Shown here piece by piece: positions 32,466 to 40,955 of a stretch of 64,000 nt of DNA; position 1 is the stretch's first letter, and every line of letters starts with the position of its first letter. This DNA comes from DASXUX01 sp036504595 (GTDB lineage: Bacteria > Planctomycetota > SZUA-567 > H5-PLA8): the NCBI GenBank assembly GCA_036504595.1, contig DASXUX010000020.1:62001-126000 (forward strand), in the 5' to 3' direction. Both the position numbers and the translations under genes were made by a program. The notes below the pieces were generated by a model, which saw only the letters and a program-made list of their open reading frames with translations, did no database searches and had not been told where the DNA came from.

Positions 32466-34334
32466 CTATCTGTTCCTCAGCTTCTTGGCTCGCTGGCTGA
32501 GCACCTTGCCGGCGGAATCCACCACCAGGTTCACGTCCTTGTCGGGCGTCAGAGCTTCGATCTTGAAGATCGCGAGTTTCTTCTTCAAACCCTGAATGAC
32601 TTTGACGACGACGCCGTCGGGCAGCGCTTTGGTCACGGCGTCCAGAATCTCCTGCGGCAGAGCGGTGACTTCCTTGTTGCCGGCCTGTTTGGGCGGTGGC
32701 TGATTGGCGGGTTGCTTGTCTGAGGGCGGCGGCGGGCAGGACCAGCCTTTCAGAATCTTCCCATCCTCGCTGACCACCAGCTTGCCAGTCTTCGAGCCAT
32801 TCTGAATGCTGACGATGTACGCGGTCATCGTTCCATTCGAAACTTTCTGCGCACCGGTGATCGTCGCGCCGGGGGCTGCGGCGGCGACGGCATCCGTCAC
32901 GGCCTTGGGCAGGTCTTGCGGAGCAATATCTTCGGCCGTATTCACGCCGCCCAGAATCGCGCCGCTGGAATCGACCATGAGCTTGGCGGGCTTGCCGTCG
33001 GCGGTTGTGAGCATCACGCCAAAGGCGGTTTTGTCGCCATCCATATGCATCATGGCACCGGTGATCGTCGCGCCGGAGAACGCCGTCTGTATTGCCGCTG
33101 TCACAGCCGCCGGGATATCGGCGGGCGCGATCTGGGTTTCCTGCCAGAATTTGATCAGTGTGCCGTCTTCCGCCACGACGAAGCCGTAGTGACTGGCCGC
33201 GTCTTGCGCGAAGACGTTGTAGGCGACCTTTCCGTTCAGATCGGTCTCTTGCGCGCCGACGATGGTGGCGCTGGGGGCTTTGGCGTGAATCGTGTCGAGC
33301 ACGGCTTGCGGCAGATCGGTCGGCGACGCGGAACCGTTCGACATACTCTTCAGGATCGTGCCATCTTCAGCGATGACGAAGGCATACTTGGTCGTCGCGC
33401 TGGCGGCGCAAACATTGTAGACCGTCGTCGTGCCATCGCTGTTCTTCATGGCCGCCTGAATCGTGGCGTCGGGCGCGGCCTTCTTCACGGCATCGATGAC
33501 GGCTTGTGGCAGCGTGACGGGATCGACCGCCGCGTGAGTGTCCTGCCAGCTCTTTAGAACCGTGCCATCGGCGGCGATCACCAGGCCGTACATCGTATCG
33601 GCGCTCTTGGCCTGAATCGTGTACGTCGTGCCGCTTAAATCCATGAACACGCCCGCGTTGACGATCGTCGCGCCCGGAGCCTTCGCCGCGATGGCGTCCG
33701 CTACGGCTTTGGGCAGATCGGCCGGCGCAATTGGGCCGCCGCCGGCGAACTTCAGCACGGTGCCGTCAGCGGCGATGGCGAAGCCGAACTTCAGCGTGGC
33801 GGTCGTGGCGGCGATATCGTAGACATCCTGCGTGCCGTCGTTGCGCTTGATCGCGCCCACAATCGTCGCGCCCGGAGCCAACTTCTGGACGGCATCTTTG
33901 ACGGCTTGCGGCAGATCGGTGGGCGTGACCGTCGAGATGCTCTGCTGCATCTTCTTCAGGATCGTGCCGTCCGCGGCGATGGCGAAGCCATAAGTGGTGT
34001 CAGGGGTTCTCGCGACGACAGCGTAGATCGTCGGCATGCCGTCCATCTTCGCAGCGGCGATGATCGTTGCTCCGGGCGCGGCGGTTTGCACGGCGCTGGC
34101 GACGGCGGCGGGCAGATCGGCCGGGTTCACGGGCGTGATGCCGCTCATCATGGGCATGGTCGAAGCGACCCCCTGGAGGAGGGTGCTGATGTCCGGCAAG
34201 GCGGGCATCATGTCCATGGGCGGGGGAGGCGGCGGCGGCAACAAAGTTTCCGGCGGCGGGTTGAGCGGCGCATCAGTGGCCTGCAGACCGCCCACCAGCA
34301 AGAGCGCCAGCAACAACACTCGAATCTTGTTCAT
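32466..34334 (-). CDS. Exported protein with eight PepSY-like repeats
   Basis: A 622-aa protein. A signal peptide (MNKIRVLLLALLLVGGLQA), a Pro-rich stretch and eight tandem units of 60-70 residues follow. Each unit has the form ADLPxAVxxAVxxxAPGATI, GxxxYxV and a closing ADGTxLK strand, the alpha-beta layout of PepSY-like (BLIP-related) domains. Unit 8 is the most diverged and is preceded by a Pro/Gln-rich linker. PepSY domains are thought to inhibit or bind proteases and other envelope targets. A family of eight in one chain is unusual. ATG 34334 is chosen for the GGAGGGG upstream. The gene is divergent from the ECF sigma/macroglobulin pair, 240 bp away. Confidence 0.82.
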   Translation of the reverse strand: MNKIRVLLLALLLVGGLQATDAPLNPPPETLLPPPPPPPMDMMPALPDISTLLQGVASTMPMMSGITPVNPADLPAAVASAVQTAAPGATIIAAAKMDGMPTIYAVVARTPDTTYGFAIAADGTILKKMQQSISTVTPTDLPQAVKDAVQKLAPGATIVGAIKRNDGTQDVYDIAATTATLKFGFAIAADGTVLKFAGGGPIAPADLPKAVADAIAAKAPGATIVNAGVFMDLSGTTYTIQAKSADTMYGLVIAADGTVLKSWQDTHAAVDPVTLPQAVIDAVKKAAPDATIQAAMKNSDGTTTVYNVCAASATTKYAFVIAEDGTILKSMSNGSASPTDLPQAVLDTIHAKAPSATIVGAQETDLNGKVAYNVFAQDAASHYGFVVAEDGTLIKFWQETQIAPADIPAAVTAAIQTAFSGATITGAMMHMDGDKTAFGVMLTTADGKPAKLMVDSSGAILGGVNTAEDIAPQDLPKAVTDAVAAAAPGATITGAQKVSNGTMTAYIVSIQNGSKTGKLVVSEDGKILKGWSCPPPPSDKQPANQPPPKQAGNKEVTALPQEILDAVTKALPDGVVVKVIQGLKKKLAIFKIEALTPDKDVNLVVDSAGKVLSQRAKKLRNR

Positions 34335-34574
34335 GGAGGCCCCTCCGCAAAATGACAAGACTTTCTATGGTACCCGCTTTCGGCCAAAGTCTACGGCTCA
34401 AGCTCGCAGAAAGCCGCCTATACCTTGTGACGTAATGGACGCAAAGGAGTACACAGGCTTCGATTACTTTTCCGTCTAACCAGGATTGCGTTACAGTAAT
34501 TCTGAAAATTCCTAAATCCATTTGGACGCGCGGCCAGTATTACGGAGTGCCGTTCCACGCAGGAGAACCGGGCT

Positions 34575-35186
34575 TTGAGAACGGACGAAGAGTTATTCCA
34601 GGATGGCAGGGACGCCGCCATGACTCAATTGGTTGGTCGCTATGAACGCCCGCTCTATCTTTTCTTGCTGCGCCTCAGTGGTGACGCGCATCTGGCGGAG
34701 GATCTTTTTCAAGAGACCTTCCTGCGCCTGCACCGGGCTCGCGACGGATACCGCGCCAGCCAGCCGCTGAAGCCGTATCTGTACCGCATTGCCCTAAATG
34801 TGTTCCGGGATGCGCGCGCGAAACTGACTGCTCAGCCGCCGCTGGCATCCCTCGACCAGGGTAGCGCCGGCCTCCGTGCCGGCCGGCATGGAGACACCGA
34901 TTCTGGCCAGCGGCAGTCGGTGCTGCGCGAGATGGTCGCGGCAGCCGTGCCCGATCCAGCCGAAGACTGCCAGCGTTCCGAACTGAGCGGAAAAATCCGC
35001 GGCGCTCTGGCGACCCTGCCGCAAGTCGAACGCGAAGTGCTGGTGCTGCGGCTTTTTGAAGACCTGACTTTCAGTGAAATCGCCAGCGTGACGAACGTTC
35101 CCATACCGACCGCCAAATCGCGCCTGCTGTACGCGCTGCGACGGCTGCGGCCGATGCTGGAGAGCTGTCTCGCCACAAGCAAGTAA
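34575..35186 (+). CDS. ECF sigma factor (RNA polymerase sigma-70 family)
   Basis: A 203-aa alternative sigma factor. Region 2 is RYERPLYLFLLRLSGDAHLAED with LFQETFLRLHRA; region 4 is LPQVEREVLVLRLFEDLTFS with EIASVTNVPIPTAKSRLLYA. TTG 34575 is the preferred start: AGGAG lies nine bases upstream, and the TDEELF N-terminus is typical. In the linker between regions 2 and 4, residues GSAGLRAG are encoded by palindromic repeat A (34861-34884). The next gene, 65 bp downstream on the same strand, begins with an anti-sigma-like domain and is the likely regulator. Confidence 0.93.
   Translation: MRTDEELFQDGRDAAMTQLVGRYERPLYLFLLRLSGDAHLAEDLFQETFLRLHRARDGYRASQPLKPYLYRIALNVFRDARAKLTAQPPLASLDQGSAGLRAGRHGDTDSGQRQSVLREMVAAAVPDPAEDCQRSELSGKIRGALATLPQVEREVLVLRLFEDLTFSEIASVTNVPIPTAKSRLLYALRRLRPMLESCLATSK
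34861..34884. repeat. Palindromic repeat family A inside the ECF sigma gene
   Basis: GTAGCGCCGGCCTCCGTGCC followed by GGCC; read as SAGLRAG in the interdomain linker. Confidence 0.92.
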
Positions 35187-35251
35187 TCCTGAAAGGCACG
35201 GGGGCACTCTCCGTGCGCTTAAATGAAATCCGCGAATGACAGAGGTGTGAC

Positions 35252-38200
35252 ATGAGTGACAACGAATCCAAACCTGAGCCCGAAGCGCCACTTCCGTCGG
35301 AAGCCAATACGCCGGAAGAAGTCCGCCGCGAAAAGATGCTCGCCTGGCATCTGGGCGCGCTTGACGACGACGAGATGGAACTGATTCGCGGGCGGCTGGA
35401 ATCCGATCCCGACTGGCAGGCCGCCAGCACCGCCGCTCAATCGATGCTGAAAACTTTGCGTACTGAAGCCGCGCCGCTAGCCAGCGTGCCGATGGACTTG
35501 GGGCAGCGCACGCTGGAAATGATGAAGATGGGTGCAAGGAAAGAGGAGAACGCCCCCTCACCCCTAACCCCTCTCCCTCGCGGGGGAGAGGGGGACCGGA
35601 GTGCCGCAAATCCACAATCGGCGCAAGGTCCGACAAAGGTTCTCGCCCGCGAAAACCGCCACGCCACGCGCATGGACCGCGGCGAAGTCCACGTTTCGCC
35701 GCCGAAGTGGTTCACGCCACGCGTGGCCGCGGCGCTGTTTGCGGCGTGCGCGCTGCCGGTGTTGTGGATGACGATCAAGTACACGTGGCCGGGCGGGGCG
35801 GGGGAGTCGATCTACTGGCGCTCCGAGTCCGAACTGGCTGCTGGCGCGCCGTTCGCTCCTTTTATGGCAGTGCGGGACGCGCAGACAAAAGCGCCGCTGT
35901 CTGGCGTGAAACTGGCGGCGTACGTTTCGCCGGCGTCCGAACGTGGCCGGCGGATTCCCGTCGGCGAAGGACGCACCGATTCCGGCGGCGTGCTTTCGGG
36001 CAACTGGAAAGTTCCGGACGTGCCGCCGGGCGACTACGCGCTGGTGATCGAGGCGCTCTCGGGGCTGTCGGTCAGCGATCATGTGGAACGCTCGGTGAAA
36101 ATCTCGCGCGCGGCGCGGCTGGTGCTGTCTCCCGATCGCATGCAAGCGCGTCCGAGCGAAACAATCCGCGTGCGCACGCTGCTGGTCGCCAGCGCGACCG
36201 AGAAGCCGATTGCTGATCAATCCATCGCCATCGATTTGCTCGATCCGCAAGGCAATCGCATCGGACGCGCCGAGAAAAAGTCGAGCGCGTTCGGCTTGGC
36301 GTGGGCGGAGTTCCCGCTCGACAGCGCCGCGCCCGAAGGCGACTACAAGCTGAAGGCTGACGGCGGCGGCTTGCACGCCGAACAGACGATCGCCGTGAAG
36401 CAGTACAAGCTGCCGCCCTTCCGTGTGACGGCCAAGCCGGAGAAAACCTGGTTCACGTTCGGCGAACGGCTGAAAGCGAAGATCGAAGCGCAGAGCTTTG
36501 ACGGCCACGGCTTGAGCGGCGCGAAGGCCAAAGCGGAGTTGCTCGACGTCAGCGCGCGCGTGCTTTCCAAGACCGATGTCGAACTGGACGCGCAAGGCCG
36601 CGGCACGCTGGACCTGGACGGGCAGTCTTCCGCCAGCCAGCAGGACGTGCGCGCGCTGCGAGTCTCCGTGACAGTGACCGACTCGGCCGACCGCATCGCC
36701 AGCGGGCAGGCGGCGCTGTTTGTCGCCAGTTCGCCCGTCATCATCAACGCGGTGCCCGAAGCCGGCGAACTGGTGCTGGGCGTGGAGAATCGCGTGTACC
36801 TGGTCGCGCGCGCGCCGGATGGTTCGCCCGTGAAAGCGCGACTGAAGGTGACTCGCGACGATGGAACGATGCTGCAAGCCCCAACAACCGGCACGGAGGC
36901 CGGCGCTACCAGCGTCGCGCAGCGCGAACTTGAGACCGATGACCACGGCGTGGCCGTTGTGACGCTCAGCAATCCGCGCGGGCCGGCGGAGATCATCCAC
37001 GTGCGCGGCAGTACGAGCGGCTCACAACTGCAGCAAGATTTGACGCTGCCGGTGCGCGCGGCCGAAAAAGGGAAGCTGCTGCTGCGGACGGAAAAAGTCG
37101 TCGTGCGCGGCGGCGAGACGCTGAAGGTCAGCGCACTTCTAGGCGCGCCAGCAAGTGGCAGCGCCGACGGGAACGTGATGCTCGCCCTGCGGCAAGACGG
37201 CCGCACGGTTGCGGCGGGCAGCCTCAGCGTGCGCAACGGCGCGGGGCAGACGACGCTGACGATTCCGGAGAGCGTCTCGGGCGTGCTGGAACTCGTGGCC
37301 TCGGCGCAGCTCAGTAATGGAGAACAGTGGGCCGACAGCCGTACGCTGGTCGTGAGCGGTTCCGGCGGGCTGACCGTAACCGCGTCGGCCGATCGCGAGA
37401 AATACAAGCCCGGCCAGCACGCAAAACTCAGCTTCGACGTGAAAGGCCTCAGCGGCAAAGGCGTTCCGGCCGCGGTGTCGCTGGTGGCCGTCGATGACGC
37501 GCTGGTGGCGCTCGCCGGGGAGCACCCCGGATTGTCGCAAGCGCTGCAGGCGGCGGGAATCAATGTGCTGCGGCAGCGTTCGGGCGCGGCAACGAACTTC
37601 GACGTCGCCTCTTTCGGGCCGGAGCAAGGTGCTAGTCCGGCAGCGATGGTGGCGGTAGCGCCGGCCTCCGTGCCGGCAGGGAACAGATTCGTTATATCGG
37701 CCGGCGCGGAGGCCGGCGCTACCCTACCGGGCGAGCAGGTCATCGACACCTCCTCCAGAAGAATGGCAGAAGCGCTGGTCGAGCAGCGCGAAGGGCGCGG
37801 ATGGCTGGTCCAGTGCGCGTGGGGCCTGGTGGTCTTCGGGCTGACGCTGCTGCTGGTGCTCGACGCGCTTAGCAAAAACGACAGCCGCGCGCGGATGCTC
37901 GACGCGATCGCCTTCACCATTCCGTGTTCGACCGTCATGCTGACGGTGCTCTCCGTCATCGTGCTGGCGCTGTGCGGCGTGGAGCAACCGGTGATTCTGA
38001 TCACCATTCTCGCCGCCACGCTGCTGGGCTCGCACTTCCTGCTATTGGCGCACGCGAAAAAGCTCGACGGCCCGGGCGGGAGCGTGAGCGCTCGGCTGGT
38101 GACGCTGATTATCGATGCGGTGCTGATCTTCATTGCGTACGCCGGCGCGCACAGCGGGCGAGATGTGACCGAGTGGATCGTGTTCGGCGTGGTTGCGGCG

Positions 38201-40882
38201 CTGATCGGCGCGGCGGCGCAATCGCATATGCAAAAAGAAACAGCACCTGACGCAAAGCCCAGCGTGTCGCCGTTCGCCGTAATGGCGGGCTTCGGGCTGG
38301 TCTGCTTCGTCCTTGGCGCGCTACTCGTACCCGCATTGTCGGCGCGAAAGAGTGCGAGGTGGGTCACATCTGTCACGAAGCTTTCTGCGCCCGCAGAAAC
38401 GGCCATGGCGGCGTCCTCCAAGGGGTTCGCCGAAGGCGATTTGGCGAAGATCGAAAAGGATTTCGCGGATCACTCCAGCCCACCAAAATCGAGCCACATC
38501 TTCAGGGGAGTAATAAACGAGGAGCTCCCCTGGGGCGCGCTCGACTTTCAGATAAAGAACAAGATGACCCTCGGCTATGGAATGTCCGCGACTCCAGGCT
38601 CGTACGACGCGCCCTCGCCTCCCCGCCTGCGCTGGGATTTCCCTGAGACCATGATCTTCGCCCCGCAGATTGTCACAGACGAGCAGGGCAAGGCGTCGTA
38701 CGAACTGGATGTCGCCGATTCGCTCACGCGCTGGCGCGTGCTGACCGATGCCATCGCGGCGGGTGGCGGCACGGCCTGGACGGAGACAAAGCTGCTCGTC
38801 ACGCAGCCGTTCTCCGCCGACCTGACGCTGCCCACCGACGTGACCGCCGGCGACGTGCTGCAAGTGCCGGCCGTCATCACCAATCACGGCGACAGCGAGC
38901 TGACTGTGGAGTTAGCGCTGGGGCTGTCGGGCGCCGTTCCGGCACCGGAGTCCCCCTCACCTCTAGCCCCTCTCCCGCCGGCACGGAGGCCGGCGCCACC
39001 AGGAGAGGGGGACCGGAGCGGCACGGCCGGCACGGAGGCCGGCGCTACCAAGATATTGCGGGTCCCGGCGAAATCGGTCGCGTCGGTGGATTTCCCAGTG
39101 CGCTTTGAACGCGTGGGACAGGCCATGCTCACCCTCAACGCGACCTCCAAGAGCCAAGAGCCAAGAGCCAAGAGCGCAACGGCAGGACGGGGAGACGGGG
39201 AGACGGGGGGACGGGGGGAAACGGCAACAGCCGATTCGGATCAAATCCAGCGCACGCTCAACGTTTTGCCCGACGGAATGCCGGTGCCGTTCGCGGTCTC
39301 GGCGCTGATCGGGGGCGACGGCGAACTGCTCATCGATGTGCCGGAGAGCGCTCTGCCGGGGACGATCAACGCGATGCTCAAACTCCATCGCGGGCCGCTC
39401 ACGCAAATGCTGGAAGGGCTCGAGTCCATGTTGCAGGAGCCGCACGGCTGCTTCGAACAGACCTCCTCGACGACCTACCCGAACGTGATGGTCCTGCGCT
39501 ACCTGCGGGCCAACGGCGTCAACAAACCGGAGCTCGAAGATCGCGCGCGGCGCTTCATCGCGCAGGGCTATCAGCGGCTGCTGGGCTTCGAAGTGGGTCG
39601 CAACACCGGCAGCTTTTCGCTCTACGGGCAAGCCCCGGCCAGCGCTTGGCTGACGGCGTACGGCCTGCAGGAATTCACCGACATGTCGCAGGTCTACGCC
39701 GTCGATCCGGGTTTGCTCGAACGCATGCGCACGTACCTGCGCTCGCAGATGAACGCCGACGGTTCCTTCAAAATCGAGTCCTACCGTGTTCACGAGTCGG
39801 CTCCGATGGGCATCGCCGCAACCGCGTACGTTGTCGCGGCGCTGGGCACCGGCGCGCCGCCGCAGAGCATCGACTTCCTGCGGCGCAACGTCGGCGAGAT
39901 TGAAAAGGACGGCTACCTCTGCGCGCTCAGTTCGCTGGCGTTGGCGCAAGCCGACCGCGCCTTGGCCGCGCAACTTGCCGGACGTCTGCGAACTCTCGCG
40001 AACCTCTCCCCCAGCCCCTCCCCTACGAGGGGAGGGGAGAAGGTCGCCGTGCTGTCCGGACGGCAAACGCTGGCCTGGGGCTACGGCGACAGCGCGACGA
40101 TCGAAGCCAGCGCGCTGGGCGTGCTAGCGTTGCTCGAAAACAGTCAGGACTTGGACCTCGCGCGGCTGCTGCTGGCGGGAATCCAGTCGCGTCCGGCGGC
40201 TCGCGGCGGCTGGGGTTCGACGCACGCGACCGTTATTGCGCTGAAAGCTCTGGAACGCGCGTCGAGCGCCTCGCGCGGCGGCGGAGCGGCTCGCGTGATC
40301 GTGCATCTCAACGGCGAAGTGCTGAAGGCCATCGATCTGCCCGCCGAAGAAACCGCCGTCCCCGCGGCACTGGCGCTGAAGTTGCCGGCCGGCAAGTCGC
40401 GCGTGCGGATTCAGGCCGAAGGCGGCCCGATCGTCGCGCGCGTGACCGGTTCGGCCTCCGTCGCGTGGAGCGATCCGCTGATCGATCGCCTGCGCCGCAC
40501 TGGAGCGCTGCAGGCCAGCGTGGCGTACGATTCCACAAACGTGAAACCCGGCCAGCCGGTGTTCGGAATGCTGAAAGTTCTCGCCAGCGGCCGGCGCGCC
40601 GAAGTGCCCATGATCGAGTGGGGCCTGGCCGCCGGCTTTCAGCCCGACAGCGAAGACCTGAATGCGCTGAAGGCCAAGGGCACGCTTTCGCGCTGGGAAA
40701 TCTCCGGCCGCAAGCTGCGCCTGTACATGCCCAACCTGGAGTCCGGCCAGGAGAGCCTCCTCAATGTCCGCTTCTACCCGACGACGCGCGGCACGCTGAG
40801 CGCTCACGCTGGGCGCGCGTACGAATATTATCGCGCGGAGGAAGCAGTGGCGCTGGCGCCGGCGCGGTTTGAGATAAAGTAA
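35252..40882 (+). CDS. Anti-sigma-like / membrane / alpha-2-macroglobulin fusion protein
   Basis: A 1876-aa protein. Residues 20-80 (EKMLAWHLGALDDDEMELIR, then ESDPDWQAA) resemble a zinc-less anti-sigma domain. A first helix lies at about 155-175, then macroglobulin-type beta domains (180-840), six more helices at about 850-1030, an A2M domain (WDFPETMIFAPQIV at about 1128), and a thioester/terpenoid-cyclase-like domain with GCFEQ at about 1399. Seven helices place the anti-sigma part in the cytoplasm and the macroglobulin parts outside. Bacterial A2Ms trap proteases through the thioester; here the trap is joined to a sigma regulator. The gene follows the ECF sigma gene and carries at least seven in-frame repeat insertions. 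AGAGGTG precedes ATG 35252. Confidence 0.88.
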   Translation: MSDNESKPEPEAPLPSEANTPEEVRREKMLAWHLGALDDDEMELIRGRLESDPDWQAASTAAQSMLKTLRTEAAPLASVPMDLGQRTLEMMKMGARKEENAPSPLTPLPRGGEGDRSAANPQSAQGPTKVLARENRHATRMDRGEVHVSPPKWFTPRVAAALFAACALPVLWMTIKYTWPGGAGESIYWRSESELAAGAPFAPFMAVRDAQTKAPLSGVKLAAYVSPASERGRRIPVGEGRTDSGGVLSGNWKVPDVPPGDYALVIEALSGLSVSDHVERSVKISRAARLVLSPDRMQARPSETIRVRTLLVASATEKPIADQSIAIDLLDPQGNRIGRAEKKSSAFGLAWAEFPLDSAAPEGDYKLKADGGGLHAEQTIAVKQYKLPPFRVTAKPEKTWFTFGERLKAKIEAQSFDGHGLSGAKAKAELLDVSARVLSKTDVELDAQGRGTLDLDGQSSASQQDVRALRVSVTVTDSADRIASGQAALFVASSPVIINAVPEAGELVLGVENRVYLVARAPDGSPVKARLKVTRDDGTMLQAPTTGTEAGATSVAQRELETDDHGVAVVTLSNPRGPAEIIHVRGSTSGSQLQQDLTLPVRAAEKGKLLLRTEKVVVRGGETLKVSALLGAPASGSADGNVMLALRQDGRTVAAGSLSVRNGAGQTTLTIPESVSGVLELVASAQLSNGEQWADSRTLVVSGSGGLTVTASADREKYKPGQHAKLSFDVKGLSGKGVPAAVSLVAVDDALVALAGEHPGLSQALQAAGINVLRQRSGAATNFDVASFGPEQGASPAAMVAVAPASVPAGNRFVISAGAEAGATLPGEQVIDTSSRRMAEALVEQREGRGWLVQCAWGLVVFGLTLLLVLDALSKNDSRARMLDAIAFTIPCSTVMLTVLSVIVLALCGVEQPVILITILAATLLGSHFLLLAHAKKLDGPGGSVSARLVTLIIDAVLIFIAYAGAHSGRDVTEWIVFGVVAALIGAAAQSHMQKETAPDAKPSVSPFAVMAGFGLVCFVLGALLVPALSARKSARWVTSVTKLSAPAETAMAASSKGFAEGDLAKIEKDFADHSSPPKSSHIFRGVINEELPWGALDFQIKNKMTLGYGMSATPGSYDAPSPPRLRWDFPETMIFAPQIVTDEQGKASYELDVADSLTRWRVLTDAIAAGGGTAWTETKLLVTQPFSADLTLPTDVTAGDVLQVPAVITNHGDSELTVELALGLSGAVPAPESPSPLAPLPPARRPAPPGEGDRSGTAGTEAGATKILRVPAKSVASVDFPVRFERVGQAMLTLNATSKSQEPRAKSATAGRGDGETGGRGETATADSDQIQRTLNVLPDGMPVPFAVSALIGGDGELLIDVPESALPGTINAMLKLHRGPLTQMLEGLESMLQEPHGCFEQTSSTTYPNVMVLRYLRANGVNKPELEDRARRFIAQGYQRLLGFEVGRNTGSFSLYGQAPASAWLTAYGLQEFTDMSQVYAVDPGLLERMRTYLRSQMNADGSFKIESYRVHESAPMGIAATAYVVAALGTGAPPQSIDFLRRNVGEIEKDGYLCALSSLALAQADRALAAQLAGRLRTLANLSPSPSPTRGGEKVAVLSGRQTLAWGYGDSATIEASALGVLALLENSQDLDLARLLLAGIQSRPAARGGWGSTHATVIALKALERASSASRGGGAARVIVHLNGEVLKAIDLPAEETAVPAALALKLPAGKSRVRIQAEGGPIVARVTGSASVAWSDPLIDRLRRTGALQASVAYDSTNVKPGQPVFGMLKVLASGRRAEVPMIEWGLAAGFQPDSEDLNALKAKGTLSRWEISGRKLRLYMPNLESGQESLLNVRFYPTTRGTLSAHAGRAYEYYRAEEAVALAPARFEIK
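35553..35599. repeat. Palindromic repeat family B inside the macroglobulin gene
   Basis: CCCCTAACCCCTCTCCCTCG followed by CGGGGGAGAGGGGGACCGG; read as PSPLTPLPRGGEGDR between the anti-sigma-like domain and the first helix. Confidence 0.9.
36888..36910. repeat. Palindromic repeat family A inside the macroglobulin gene
   Basis: CCGGCACGGAGGCCGGCGCT followed by ACC; read as GTEAGAT. Confidence 0.92.
37654..37723. repeat. Inverted pair of family A copies inside the macroglobulin gene
   Basis: GGTAGCGCCGGCCTCCGTGC at 37654 and, about 20 bp behind its end, a reversed copy ending in GCCGGCGCTACC at 37723. The pair reads VAPASVPAG and AGAEAGAT, just before the second membrane helix, and could fold as one long hairpin. 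Confidence 0.92.
38953..39049. repeat. Nested repeats: family A inside family B, plus a second family A
   Basis: The family B halves CCTCTAGCCCCTCTCCC and GAGAGGGGGACCGG flank a family A copy (38977-39000). A second family A copy follows at 39026-39049. All is in-frame, read as PLAPLPPARRPAPPGEGDR and GTEAGATK. Confidence 0.92.
39148..39232. repeat. Heptamer and octamer arrays inside the macroglobulin gene
   Basis: CCAAGAG heptamers at 39148-39170 (Lys-Ser-Gln-Glu-Pro-Arg-Ala-Lys-Ser) are followed by ACGGGGAG octamers at 39186-39225 (Gly-Arg-Gly-Asp-Gly-Glu-Thr-Gly-Gly). Both are in-frame and lie on the surface before the LNVLPDGMPV strand. Confidence 0.88.
40004..40044. repeat. Palindromic repeat family B, diverged copy in the macroglobulin gene
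   Basis: CTCTCCCCCAGCCCCTCCCC followed by TACGAGGGGAGGGGAGAAGG; read as LSPSPSPTRGGEK inside the thioester domain. Confidence 0.8.
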
Positions 40883-40955
40883 AAAGGAAAAAGTTAAAAG
40901 GAAAAAGTAAAAAGTGTGGCTGGTGATGTACGCCGCCTTCAGCCGCACTTTTTAC
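40881..40955. repeat. Inverted heptamer array between convergent genes
   Basis: AAAAAGG/AAAAAGT heptamers and GTGTGGCTG on the left are mirrored by CAGCCGCACTTTTTACTTTC on the right. The right arm includes the stop codon of the minus-strand aminotransferase. Could act as a bidirectional terminator. Confidence 0.75.

Noticed and set aside
36343..38421. Minus-strand open frame of about 690 codons opposite the macroglobulin gene.
   Set aside because: Low-complexity Ser/Ala-rich translation with no domain; shadow of the real gene.
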